Of a stretch of 64,000 bases of DNA, positions 36,834 to 45,218 are shown in pieces (position 1 is the first letter of the stretch; every line of letters starts with the position of its first letter). Source of the stretch: JBKQHQ01 sp052148715 (GTDB taxonomy: Bacteria > Pseudomonadota > Alphaproteobacteria > Rhizobiales > Xanthobacteraceae); contig JBKQHQ010000147.1 of assembly GCA_052148715.1 (NCBI GenBank), positions 1 to 64,000 on the forward strand. Reading direction: 5' to 3'. Made by a program: the position numbers and the translations under genes. Below the pieces are notes generated by a model. The model saw only the letters and a list, made by a program, of their open reading frames with translations, did no database searches and was not told the DNA's origin.

Positions 36834-37613
36834 TACCGCGCCGCCGACGCCGGGCAGAAAGGCGGTGGCGCCGGTTGTGGCATCGGTGAGCATCTCGACC
36901 GGCGCCCCATAGAGCGTCTCGAGCCGCTCGCGCGTGAGCACCGCGTGCACGGCGCCTTCGGCGACGCGGGCGCCGCCGCGCAGCAGGTAGACGCGGTCGG
37001 CGGTGCGCACCGCATGATTGGGATCATGCGTCGTGAACAGGACGCCGAGGCCGGCGGCGGCGAGGCCGCGCACCTCGCGCATCACCTTGCCTTGGTTGCC
37101 GAAGTCGAGATTGGCCATCGGCTCGTCGAGCACGATGAAGCGCGGCTCCTGGGCGAGCGCGCGCGCCAGCAGCGCCAGTTGCCGCTCGCCGCCGGAGATC
37201 ATGGTGTAGGGCCGCTCGGCCAGGTGGGCGATGCCGAGCCGCTGCAGCGCGCCCATCGTCACCGCGTGATCGCCCCGGCTCGGCCGGCTGAACAGGTCGC
37301 CGTGCGCGGTGCGCCCCATCAGCACCAGGGTCGCGACCGTGAACGCGAAGGTGCCGACGTGGACCTGCGGCACGTAGGCGATCCGCTGTGCGCGCTGCCG
37401 GGTCGAGTAGGCCGGCAGCGGCTTGCCGTCGAGCCGCACCTCGCCGGCGCGCGGCGGCAGCAGGCCGAGCAGCGTCTTGAGCAGGGTAGTCTTGCCGCCG
37501 CCGTTCGGTCCCAGCAGGGCCAGCACCTCGCCCTGCGCCAGCGCCACATCGAGGTCGCGGCCGATGATGCGGTCGCGATAGCCGATCGCGAGCTTGTGGC
37601 CCTCGAGCATCAT
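36771..37613 (-). CDS. Iron-complex/cobalamin-type ABC transporter ATP-binding protein
   Basis: 280 residues from MMLEGHKLAIGY, start overlapping the permease stop by four bases. Walker A GPNGGGKTT, signature MISGGERQL, Walker B RFIVLDEPMANLD, switch His in FTTHDPNHA; the PAYSTRQRAQRIAYVPQ stretch is typical of FecE/BtuD-like ATPases. The C-terminal tail after about residue 255 (TPLAGRGRRPSASEDGG) is read from the palindromic repeat, suggesting the original stop was lost. A frame extending to 38630 is a shadow over the permease gene. Confidence 0.85.
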   Translation of the reverse strand: MMLEGHKLAIGYRDRIIGRDLDVALAQGEVLALLGPNGGGKTTLLKTLLGLLPPRAGEVRLDGKPLPAYSTRQRAQRIAYVPQVHVGTFAFTVATLVLMGRTAHGDLFSRPSRGDHAVTMGALQRLGIAHLAERPYTMISGGERQLALLARALAQEPRFIVLDEPMANLDFGNQGKVMREVRGLAAAGLGVLFTTHDPNHAVRTADRVYLLRGGARVAEGAVHAVLTRERLETLYGAPVEMLTDATTGATAFLPGVGGAVLHLTPLAGRGRRPSASEDGG

Positions 37614-38623
37614 GACCAGGTCCGCGGCATGCTGGCCAAAAGCCAGATGAAGAACGGCGTGCCGATGACCGCCGTGAGAATGCCGAGCGGGATCTCGACC
37701 GAGGTCGCCGTGCGGGCGAGCGTGTCGATCAGCAGCAGATAGGCGCCGCCGAGCAGCGCCGCGGTCGGCAAGAGCCGCGCAAAGTCGGGTCCGACCAGCG
37801 CCCGCGCCAGGTGCGGGACCACGAGCCCGACCCAGCCGATGATGCCGGAGGAAGCAACGCTCGCCGAGGTGACGAGCGTCGCCGCGGCGATGATGGTGAT
37901 GCGCAACGGTCCGGTCGGTACGCCGAGCGCGCGCGCCTCCTCTTCCGGCAGCGACATCACGTTCATCCGCCAGCGCAGCGCCACCAGCACCACGGTGCCG
38001 AAGGCGGTCGGCCCGAACAGCGGCAGCAGATCCGCGCTCGACGTCGCCGCCAGGCTGCCGAGCAGCCAAAAGGTCATCGCCGGCAGCTGATTGTAGGGGT
38101 CGGCCAGGTATTTCACGAGGCCGACCCCGGCGCCGAGCAGAGCGCCGATCACGACGCCGGTCAGCACCAGTACGAGGATCGGATCGTGCGAGCGCAGCGC
38201 CGTGCCGATGCCGTAGACGCTCGCCACCGCGGCGATGCCGCCGGCGAAGGCGAGCCCCTCGATGCCGAGGACGCCAAGCGAGAAGTAGATGCCGAGCACG
38301 GCGCCGAGCGCCGCGCCCGAGGAGGCGCCGAGGATGTCGGGCGACACCAGCGGATTGCGAAACAGCCCCTGGAACGCCGTGCCGGCAATCGCCAGCGCCG
38401 CGCCGACCAGGACGGCGGCGAGCACGCGCGGCCCGCGCACCTGCAGGATCACGTTGGCGACCGCCGGAGCAACGCCCGGCTCGCGGCCGGTCAATTTCGC
38501 CGCGAGCACGGAGATCACGTCGCTGACGCCGACCGGATAGCGCCCGATCACGAAGGCGAGCATGACACCGGCCACGAGCAAGGCACAGGAGATGAGCAGG
38601 CCGGGAAGCGCTGAGCGGGTCAC
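37610..38623 (-). CDS. FecCD-family ABC transporter permease
   Basis: Inner-membrane permease for iron-siderophore, haem or cobalamin uptake; 337 residues, about 9-10 helices. Start is GTG with AAGGTG before it. Family blocks: GPRVLAAVLVGAALAIAGTA, FRNPLVSPDILGASSGAALG, GVVIGALLGAGVGL, GWVGLVVPHLARALVGPD and the C-terminal VEIPLGILTAVIGTPFFIWL. No periplasmic binding protein or TonB receptor gene is visible; upstream is tRNA-Ser and the integrative island. Confidence 0.9.
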   Translation of the reverse strand: MTRSALPGLLISCALLVAGVMLAFVIGRYPVGVSDVISVLAAKLTGREPGVAPAVANVILQVRGPRVLAAVLVGAALAIAGTAFQGLFRNPLVSPDILGASSGAALGAVLGIYFSLGVLGIEGLAFAGGIAAVASVYGIGTALRSHDPILVLVLTGVVIGALLGAGVGLVKYLADPYNQLPAMTFWLLGSLAATSSADLLPLFGPTAFGTVVLVALRWRMNVMSLPEEEARALGVPTGPLRITIIAAATLVTSASVASSGIIGWVGLVVPHLARALVGPDFARLLPTAALLGGAYLLLIDTLARTATSVEIPLGILTAVIGTPFFIWLLASMPRTWS

Positions 38624-38824
38624 GGATCACCTTGGCTCGTCCGCCGCCCGCGGGCTTGGCCCGCGGGTCGAGCAGGCTTCTTGCGCAAGGACGGATTGCC
38701 GGGTCAAGTCGCGCGGCGCGACCGGGATTTCCAATCCCGCGCTATCCGTCGGTCGCGTCGAGCCGCTTGCGGGCCGGTTGTCAGCCCGCCGACCATCGCT
38801 ATAGTGCGCCGACCCTGCCTTCGC

Positions 38825-38914
38825 GGAGGGGTGGCCGAGCGGCTGAAGGCGCACGCTTGGAAAGCGTGTATACGGGAAACCGTATCGAGGGTTCGAATCC
38901 CTCTCCCTCCGCCA
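38825..38914 (+). tRNA. tRNA-Ser (GGA anticodon)
   Basis: 90 bases including encoded CCA. Acceptor stem GGAGGGG/TCCCTCC, D-arm TGGCCGAGCGGCTGAAGGC, anticodon loop CTTGGAAAG with GGA, long variable arm (TATACGGGAAACCGTATC region) and TPsiC loop GTTCGAATC. The long variable arm confirms the serine identity. An integrase gene follows 116 bases later, so the 3' end is the likely attachment site. Confidence 0.97.
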
Positions 38915-39029
38915 TTTCTTCGCTCGCCGCCATTCGCTGCCCTTCAAAAATATCCATGTAATGGCCTATTGACGGGCTTTTTCTCTCTGGACACGTTCGC
39001 CCGCCTTCGCCATAATCCGCGAAGCGTTC

Positions 39030-40223
39030 ATGGGTACATTTATGGGTAATGGAATGTCGCGGACAACGGGACGGCTAACGGCGCTGAAGGTGTCACGGCT
39101 GACGGCAAAGCCGGGCATGCACGCCGACGGAGCCGGGCTTTATCTGCAAGTCACCAAGGGCGGCGCGTCATGGGTCTACCGCTACATGCTCGCAGGACGA
39201 GCCCGCGAAATGGGGTTAGGACCGCTCGCGCTCTATGGCCTACAGGATGCCCGCGCAAAGGCACTGGAAGCCCGCAGGATGCGGCATGAGGGCATAGACC
39301 CGATTGAGACGCGGCACGCCGCACGCACGCAAGCGCGGCTCGATGCGGCTAAAGCAGTGAGTTTCAAGCAATGCTCCGAGGCGTACATCAATGCGCACCG
39401 CGCGGGCTGGCACAACGCCAAGCACGCCTCGCAGTGGGAAGCGACGCTCGCGACTTATGCGGAGCCAATCATCGGTGCGTTGCCCGTGCAAGTAATCGAC
39501 ACGGCGCTCGTGTTGAGAGTGATCGAGCCGATTTGGACAGAGAAACCCGAGACGGCGGGCCGCGTACGTGGGCGTATCGAGACGGTGCTCGATTGGGCGA
39601 AGGTGCGGGGCTATCGGACGGGCGAAAACCCGGCGAGGTGGCGCGGCCATCTCGACAAACTGCTACCGGCGCGCTCGAAGGTTCGACAGGTTGAGCACCA
39701 CGCGGCCTTGCCCTACGCGGCCCTGCCGGACTTCCTCGTGAGGTTGCGCGAGCAAGAGGGCATTGCAGCCCGCGCGCTCGAATTCGCCATCCTGACGGCC
39801 GCCAGGACGGGGGAAGCGCTAGGCGCGCGGTGGCCCGAAATTGACTTGCTCGATAAGACATGGACGGTCCCGGCGGGGCGGATGAAGGCCGGCAAGGAAC
39901 ACCGCATCCCGCTATCTGCTCGCGCACTGGCGATCCTGGAGGAAATGAAGCCTCTGGCAGACGCTTCCGAGGCATTCGTGTTTCCGGGTGGAAAACACGG
40001 CAAGCCGCTCTCGAACATGGCATTCCTCATGCTGTTACGCCGCATGGGCCGCGATGACCTGACAGCGCATGGCTTTCGATCAACGTTCCGCGACTGGTGC
40101 AGCGAGCGGACGAATTTCCCGAGCGAGGTTGCCGAGATGGCGCTTGCGCACGCGGTTGGCGACAAGGTGGAAGCCGCGTATCGCCGCGGCGACCTGTTCG
40201 AGAATCCTGCCGCACAGGGATGA
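39030..40223 (+). CDS. Tyrosine-type site-specific integrase (P4-like), altered C-terminus
   Basis: About 397 residues: N-terminal DUF4102-type arm-binding domain (ADGAGLYLQVTKGGASWVYR), a core-binding SAM-like domain (about 110-200), and the catalytic domain with Arg in LTAARTGEALGARW, HxxR in TAHGFRSTFRDW, His in MALAHAVGDKVE and Tyr in AAYRRGDLFE. All five catalytic residues are present. After DLFE the sequence reads NPAAQG and stops, whereas relatives continue with a basic helix of about 10-20 residues. Several in-frame ATG codons (39030, 39042, 39054) could start it. It lies beside tRNA-Ser and presumably brought in the island to about 44.8 kb. Confidence 0.88.
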   Translation: MGTFMGNGMSRTTGRLTALKVSRLTAKPGMHADGAGLYLQVTKGGASWVYRYMLAGRAREMGLGPLALYGLQDARAKALEARRMRHEGIDPIETRHAARTQARLDAAKAVSFKQCSEAYINAHRAGWHNAKHASQWEATLATYAEPIIGALPVQVIDTALVLRVIEPIWTEKPETAGRVRGRIETVLDWAKVRGYRTGENPARWRGHLDKLLPARSKVRQVEHHAALPYAALPDFLVRLREQEGIAARALEFAILTAARTGEALGARWPEIDLLDKTWTVPAGRMKAGKEHRIPLSARALAILEEMKPLADASEAFVFPGGKHGKPLSNMAFLMLLRRMGRDDLTAHGFRSTFRDWCSERTNFPSEVAEMALAHAVGDKVEAAYRRGDLFENPAAQG

Positions 40224-40246
40224 GCGAGAGTGGGCGCAGCAGAAAA

Positions 40247-41218
40247 TTACTGTCCAAACGTCAATGTCCGCGTTGCCGAGGAGGCATAAGAAGCGGCATA
40301 TATAGCCGGAAAGTTAGGAGTTGTAATGTTAAACCCGTTGCCAGCGATGATTCGCATCTCATTGTAATAAGCGACTGTCTGTTCGTGCGGCCTTTTAGTT
40401 CTCTTATTTATCGCACGATGTGCTCGACTCCATACCTCTCTCTTAACCTCTTCCAGCGTAAAAATTATATTCTGGGGCTTCGGTAGCATGTGCGCAAATA
40501 CATTCATAAACACCGAATTCTTGGCAAATGGATCTGTTGGATCACTATCGAGCGCCTCTTCGCCAAAGGATGCCGAATAAACTGCAAGCGTTCCCTTGAC
40601 TGCCGAAGCATAAGTTCCAGAGTCCCGTCCCAGCCCCCTCAGGCTCGACTGCACATTCACTTCCATGAACGGGTTGTTACGGCAGGCATCATCGATGATC
40701 ATAAAAGCTCCGATTCCTTTCGCGCGCACCAAATCAGCAACTTCGATTTCCTTAACAGCCATATGAATAAGCTGATTTTCGTCCGTGGTTGACAATAGTG
40801 TTATGTCGTTCGGCGCAAACAGGTTAACCCCACCGATAGAGAAGCCATGTCCGGAGTAATAAATGACCGCCGTATCGTTAGGGCCTAATTTTGAAGTGAA
40901 CGCAGTTACTGCTCCCCAAAAATCGTTCAGGCCGACATCATAGGCGGTGACCACATCGAAATGTAGATCCTTCAAGGTTATGGCCATCAAATCGGCATCG
41001 TTGCGCGGATTGACAAGTTGCCCTCTCTCCGGATTTTCCACTGTTGCGAGATGGGGATACTTGTTGATGCCCAAAACAAGCGCTACCCGACGCTCAAAGC
41101 TCTTCGCAGGCATGGTACCGTCAAATTTTTCGGAGAGCGTCTGCGCTGTTCCCGAAGGGGGAGTGGTTGTAGCTGTGGTGGGGGGGGGGTGGAGCGGGTG
41201 GCAGACTAGGCAACGCAA
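40247..41218 (-). CDS. Caspase-like (peptidase C14) domain, 3' part of a frameshifted TPR-caspase gene
   Basis: The frame carries a caspase-fold protease domain: VALVLGINKYPHL at the first strand, the catalytic His in VIYYSGHGFSIGG and the catalytic Cys in FMIIDDACRNNPF. Both catalytic residues are intact. The start at 41218 gives an implausible N-terminus (MRCLVCHPLH), and the region just after the C-run (TTATTTPPSGTAQ) reads as a linker. With nine instead of ten C in the run at 41180-41189 this frame joins the TPR frame upstream into one protein of about 731 residues. Confidence 0.8.
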   Translation of the reverse strand: MRCLVCHPLHPPPTTATTTPPSGTAQTLSEKFDGTMPAKSFERRVALVLGINKYPHLATVENPERGQLVNPRNDADLMAITLKDLHFDVVTAYDVGLNDFWGAVTAFTSKLGPNDTAVIYYSGHGFSIGGVNLFAPNDITLLSTTDENQLIHMAVKEIEVADLVRAKGIGAFMIIDDACRNNPFMEVNVQSSLRGLGRDSGTYASAVKGTLAVYSASFGEEALDSDPTDPFAKNSVFMNVFAHMLPKPQNIIFTLEEVKREVWSRAHRAINKRTKRPHEQTVAYYNEMRIIAGNGFNITTPNFPAIYAASYASSATRTLTFGQ

Positions 41219-42443
41219 CAGGTAGCTGGAAGGACGGTATCAGATTGACGGGGGGCTTGGCCGCCGAGGGCTTGGCAAGCTCGGGCAGAACGCTGGCCGA
41301 GCCTATTTGCGCGGTTTGATTGTAGGAATCAATCTTAAGTGCTTGCAAAAAGTCGGCCTGCGCTTTTACAAGGTCTCTTTGTTGCCTGTAGACTTCGCCG
41401 CGATTGGCATAGGCGCCTGCAAAATCTGGTTTAAGATTTACGGCTTTGTTGAATTCAGCGATTGCCTCCATCCGTTTGCCTTGGGCAAGATAGATTTGAC
41501 CGCGACCGTTGAGAGCCTCCGCGTATCGTGGTGAAATCTGGAGCGCTGCTTCGTAATAGCGCAGCGCGCTATCAATGTCGCCCTGAACGAAGGCATCGTT
41601 GCGCGCGGTTTTACCGGCCGCGCTTGCGGCAAGATAGGAGTCGGCGAAACGTCTGTAATGACCGTCAATATCGATTGTATTTTTTGCCGCTATATCAGCT
41701 GCAATCTTTTTCCCGTAAAGATCCACCGCCTGTCTAAAATTAGCATAAGCCGCCAAAAAATCGGCGTTGGCTAGATTGGCATGCGTGTTGTTTTGGTGAA
41801 TAATGCCTCTCTCGAGTAATGCATAACCACGAAAAAGATTATGATACGCAGTTGTTGGCGAAGGTCGAGCGGCATCAATGTTATCCAGCCGAATCGCCTC
41901 GTTGTAATCCTCCAAAGCACCTTCGAAGTCCAAGAGCTTGCGGCGGGCAAGGGCGCGGGAGGCGTACAAATCTGAAGAATTGGGGTTTATCTCAATCGCT
42001 TGGTTGTAATATGGCAGCGAAGACCGGGGATTATACAGTCCCATATCTACATCGCCTCGTTCGGCATAAGCTTTCGCACGCTGTGCTTTGCTCAACTTTT
42101 GTTCATCATTCGGAATTGAAGCGTCGAGGCTGATGGCGTTATCCAAATCGACTCGAGCGCGAAGCAAGTCGGGAGGCACAAGGTTGCGATAATTGTTGTA
42201 CTCAATCCCCCGCAGCAGATAGGCGACGGCTCTCAGATGAGCGCTTGCCGATGAAGTGATGATGGCAGAGCAGGCGTAGATGACCTCGGTTTTATTGTAC
42301 TTATCGTCATTTTGGCATTGGACGGATTCTTGGGATGTGGCTGTTATTTGAGTTACGGCCGACGCGTTCAGCAAAAACAGGCCGCAAAGCGAAGCTGCCG
42401 AAATGGGCAATAAGGGACTTCGTAATCTGTTCAGGATAGGCAT
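41121..42443 (-). CDS. Exported TPR-repeat protein, 5' part of a frameshifted TPR-caspase gene
   Basis: Starts at MPILNRLRSP (42443) with GAGGAAG 5 bases upstream and has a signal peptide (ISAASLCGLFLLNASA). Several tetratricopeptide repeats follow, e.g. SDLYASRALARRKLLDFEGA, RYAEALNGRGQIYLAQGKRM and FAGAYANRGEVYRQQRDLVK, up to about residue 400. The frame then enters a Pro-rich linker (LPSLPPAPPPP) encoded by the C-run and reads 20-odd out-of-frame residues to a stop. The caspase domain lies in the next frame. TPRs probably bind a partner that controls the protease; location in the periplasm is inferred from the signal. Confidence 0.75.
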   Translation of the reverse strand: MPILNRLRSPLLPISAASLCGLFLLNASAVTQITATSQESVQCQNDDKYNKTEVIYACSAIITSSASAHLRAVAYLLRGIEYNNYRNLVPPDLLRARVDLDNAISLDASIPNDEQKLSKAQRAKAYAERGDVDMGLYNPRSSLPYYNQAIEINPNSSDLYASRALARRKLLDFEGALEDYNEAIRLDNIDAARPSPTTAYHNLFRGYALLERGIIHQNNTHANLANADFLAAYANFRQAVDLYGKKIAADIAAKNTIDIDGHYRRFADSYLAASAAGKTARNDAFVQGDIDSALRYYEAALQISPRYAEALNGRGQIYLAQGKRMEAIAEFNKAVNLKPDFAGAYANRGEVYRQQRDLVKAQADFLQALKIDSYNQTAQIGSASVLPELAKPSAAKPPVNLIPSFQLPVALPSLPPAPPPPHHSYNHSPFGNSADALRKI

Positions 42444-43801
42444 GCCTTCCTCGCAAAAAAAAGTGTTACCGGTCGTTTCGGCGTCTCGGTGTGGGAAGTG
42501 GCCGAAGGAGAAAAATATCCCGTAGCTGCGCGGCAACGCGCCAGCAGACCGCTGCTGCGCACGGTCTAAAGAGCTCTTCGCTCAGGACAACTACGAGGTC
42601 GAGCACAACCGCGAACGACCGGAACGTACAGTTTCAGATGGTATCTAAATCGTCTACCTTTTTTTTGACGCAATTCTGTCACAAGTCCGTGAAGCTAAGT
42701 TTCGACGCGATAGAGGCTCAGTTGGCGGCCCGCTCTATCCTCTCGAACCGCACTCTCAACGTCCGTTTATAGAACAATGCTGGCGCGTCGGGAGGAGCAG
42801 GGCATTTCGCACGTGAGTGGACGACAGATGATCTCCCCTATCGTGCGAACGTCTTGACTTGCGTATGGTTCAGATGATGGGGGTCGCGAGAGGGTCAAAA
42901 CAGCAACGCTTAGCCCGCGATACCGAACGACCTTGAGGGTCGAAACCTGCTGGTCGGCGGGGATGAATCCAGTTTCCGCCGACGGCACATAGCCGCCCTG
43001 CCGCGAGACGTTATCCATCAGTCCGGATTCGAGGCACCTCGCCAGGCTGGCGAGTTTTTTTCGTGCGGGCTCCCCCGATCGGAAGGTGCCTTCACCGGCA
43101 TGGACGTTCGCCGGCGAACCTCTAATGTGTGCCGTTGCTCAATGCAGAGACGACACCTACAGCTTCAGCCACCAGGACGGAGGAACTTTGTTCCGGCATC
43201 TTGGCGTCAAACGTTGGCTGGGTTATTTGTGGTAATGCCGTGTGGCGCGGCTCTTGTCTTGGGGGCCGCCGCACAAGTTGCTCAAATAGTTGACGGGGTT
43301 CTGGCGGCAAGTGGCTCGGTGCGTCAAAAGGGGAGAACTCCGATCGGGTCCTTCCGACACCCACCTCCTTCAGGTCGCGCGCGAGCGCGTTTATTGGGCG
43401 GTTCTAATTTTTATTTTTGACGTTTCGCTTCCGAATCCGGCAGGCCGCAACGGGCGTGAACACGCATGTCGTTTCGCAACCGTGCCTGCCCAGTGTGCTG
43501 GGGGCTTCGTTCGGAACGGCATCCCAGTGGGAGCAAGCGCCGATGTTGGCACTTCCGATTCGTTTGGCATTGTGGCAACCTACGAGCGAGAGGAATGTCT
43601 GTCCTGGGGCTTACCATGCGCCTAGTGGCAGCTTTCGTGACGCCGGAGCTTTGAAGAGAGTTTTTCTGCTTCAGACGACTTAGCGACCAAGCTGTGTGAG
43701 CGTATGCCTGTAGATATGCACTTGCCAAATAAGTCATAGATCAAGCTTTGGGACGCCAAAAATCAAACGTAGAAGCGCTTCTCCTCAAACGGGGATTGCT
43801 A
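42444..43801. other. AT-richer gap in the island without a convincing gene
   Basis: About 1.36 kb. Frames up to 111 codons exist on both strands but lack ribosome binding sites and have disordered, shadow-like composition. The only firm signal is the terminator at 43038-43061. It may hold gene relics or a small RNA. Confidence 0.45.
43038..43061 (+). terminator. Orphan intrinsic terminator
   Basis: CTCGCC (43038-43043), loop AGGCT, GGCGAG (43049-43054), then seven T. No plausible plus-strand protein gene ends just upstream, so it may terminate a non-coding transcript or a lost gene. Confidence 0.65.
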
Positions 43802-44707
43802 TTAACAAATATTTGAAAGCGCAGAATCGGTCACAGGCTCGGCGGTTTGTCCACGTCGTTGTTTTTCTTCGACGCGGTGCTTGATCAATTGTTCATCGGT
43901 CAAGATTAGGTCCAACAAAAAGTCGCAAGGAACCACAACACCCATTCCCACCGGGACTCGGCGATCTGGCGTTAGCCTCTTATCTTCGGATAATACGGAG
44001 CTTGGTTCTCCAACCCAAGCTCCAGAATAAAGACCCAATAATTGGACGCCAGTGGCCGCAATTACGGGGCCGCCGTTATATTCGGGGAACATCCGCAGAG
44101 CAACCATCTCACGTTGGAAAACAGGTGCTCCGCTTAACCCCTCTAGTGTTTGGGCCTCGACCAGATACGCCTCCATTTCTAGACGCTCGCCGCTAACCCG
44201 ATCCTTAACGGGGATGCGTTCGTTTGGATCAGGAAGCAGAGCAATGTTGCCGGAATGAACAATCGGAGTATTTCTTGATGTGCCAGAGTGCAGCCGAAAA
44301 AGACCAGAAATCGAAATTGGATCTCCGCATTGGACTCTAAAGGGCTGCTCTGCGGAGCGGCGGTTGACCATATCATTCAAAGAGAGATAGGCCACATCCC
44401 AGTCGGCTGGATTGAGGTAACAAGGTGTCGCCGCAATATCGATTCGCCTGTCCTTCGGATAGGACCAAACGACATCGTGCAATGCAAATGGAGCGGATGT
44501 TCCATCCTTCTTGTTAACGCGCAGAGTAACCTCGGTCCCAGGTCCGACACGGCGTGCTACATGACTCGCCGTGACGAGGTAGCAAGTAGAAAGACCTTCT
44601 TCTTTGTAGAGGACCAGAAATCCGGTGCCTCCATATTCCATCTGTCCGCTTTTATCTGGAGCACCGAAGAAAAGGACACTTCGACGTGCATTCTCACTAA
44701 TGCGCAC
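43802..44707 (-). CDS. Trypsin-like serine protease
   Basis: 301 residues, GTG start at 44707. The chymotrypsin-fold triad is readable: His in CYLVTASHVARRVG, Asp in ADWDVAYLSLND, Ser in TLEGLSGAPVF. No signal peptide is seen, so it may act in the cytoplasm, unlike HtrA-type proteases, and there is no PDZ domain. Base composition is lower in GC than flanking core genes. It belongs to the same island as the TPR-caspase gene, same strand, separated by the 1.36-kb gap. Confidence 0.8.
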   Translation of the reverse strand: MRISENARRSVLFFGAPDKSGQMEYGGTGFLVLYKEEGLSTCYLVTASHVARRVGPGTEVTLRVNKKDGTSAPFALHDVVWSYPKDRRIDIAATPCYLNPADWDVAYLSLNDMVNRRSAEQPFRVQCGDPISISGLFRLHSGTSRNTPIVHSGNIALLPDPNERIPVKDRVSGERLEMEAYLVEAQTLEGLSGAPVFQREMVALRMFPEYNGGPVIAATGVQLLGLYSGAWVGEPSSVLSEDKRLTPDRRVPVGMGVVVPCDFLLDLILTDEQLIKHRVEEKQRRGQTAEPVTDSALSNIC

Positions 44708-44874
44708 GGTGAACCCGTCGGCTGGATTAAGCCGGGCCGGTATTGGCGCCCAAGGGACTAAAACTCGGCTTAGGTCCTTCAGTCGGACCCAGACCTACCC
44801 TATGCAACCGTTATTTGGCGTCAATGGGATATATCCGCCTGGTAGGCGGGCACCTTGCCCGCTGCCTACTGTGA

Positions 44875-45162
44875 GAAAATCATCGCGCCGTCGCCGGGCA
44901 CGCCTGTCGAGATTTTTCCAGGGACGGGCATGCGTCGGCGCCGCGCCGGACAACCCACTCGGCGACGCCGCCATGCCTTGAGCAGGCGCTTTCGCGGGTT
45001 ATGCCGTGGTTATACCAACCATCGCAGCAATGCGCATTCACGGCGGCCGGGAGGTTCACGGTGCATCGCGGCTCTTGTGTCCGTAGTTGCGAGATTTGCT
45101 CGGCGGGCGCTATAGCGATTTTCAGGTCGGCGGCAGCTGCCGCGGACGCGACAAGCGCCGCG
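44875..45162. repeat. 288-bp direct repeat, copy 1
   Basis: Aligns without gaps to 50766-51053; about 16 mismatches counted by eye, the first ~100 bases identical. It contains a truncated copy of the small exported-protein gene found intact at 50771-51082. Confidence 0.9.
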
Positions 45163-45215
45163 GGCAGGCCGCGCGCGGCCGAACCAGCCCGAAGCCGCGC
45201 GGCCGCGGCCCTCAA
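44880..45215 (-). pseudogene. Truncated copy of DUF3761-like small exported protein gene
   Basis: Residues from ALVASAAAAADL onward match the intact copy at 50771-51082, including CCDGWYNHGIT and CSRHGGVAEWV. The first ~10 residues with the start codon and ribosome binding site have been replaced by unrelated Arg/Ala-rich sequence (MRAAAARLRAGSAARGLP), so the signal peptide is damaged. Probably not expressed as a secreted protein. Confidence 0.65.
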
Positions 45216-45218
45216 CGG

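Noticed and set aside
37614..38630. N-terminal extension of the iron-type ATPase
   Set aside because: Out-of-frame reading of the FecCD permease gene; the ATPase starts at 37613 with a 4-base overlap.
38890..38914. Second attachment site (copy of tRNA-Ser 3' end) bounding the island
   Set aside because: No second copy of the TPsiC-to-CCA sequence was found in the window by eye.
43100..43737. Frames of 88-111 codons in the island gap
   Set aside because: Mutually overlapping on both strands, no ribosome binding sites, no domain-like segments.
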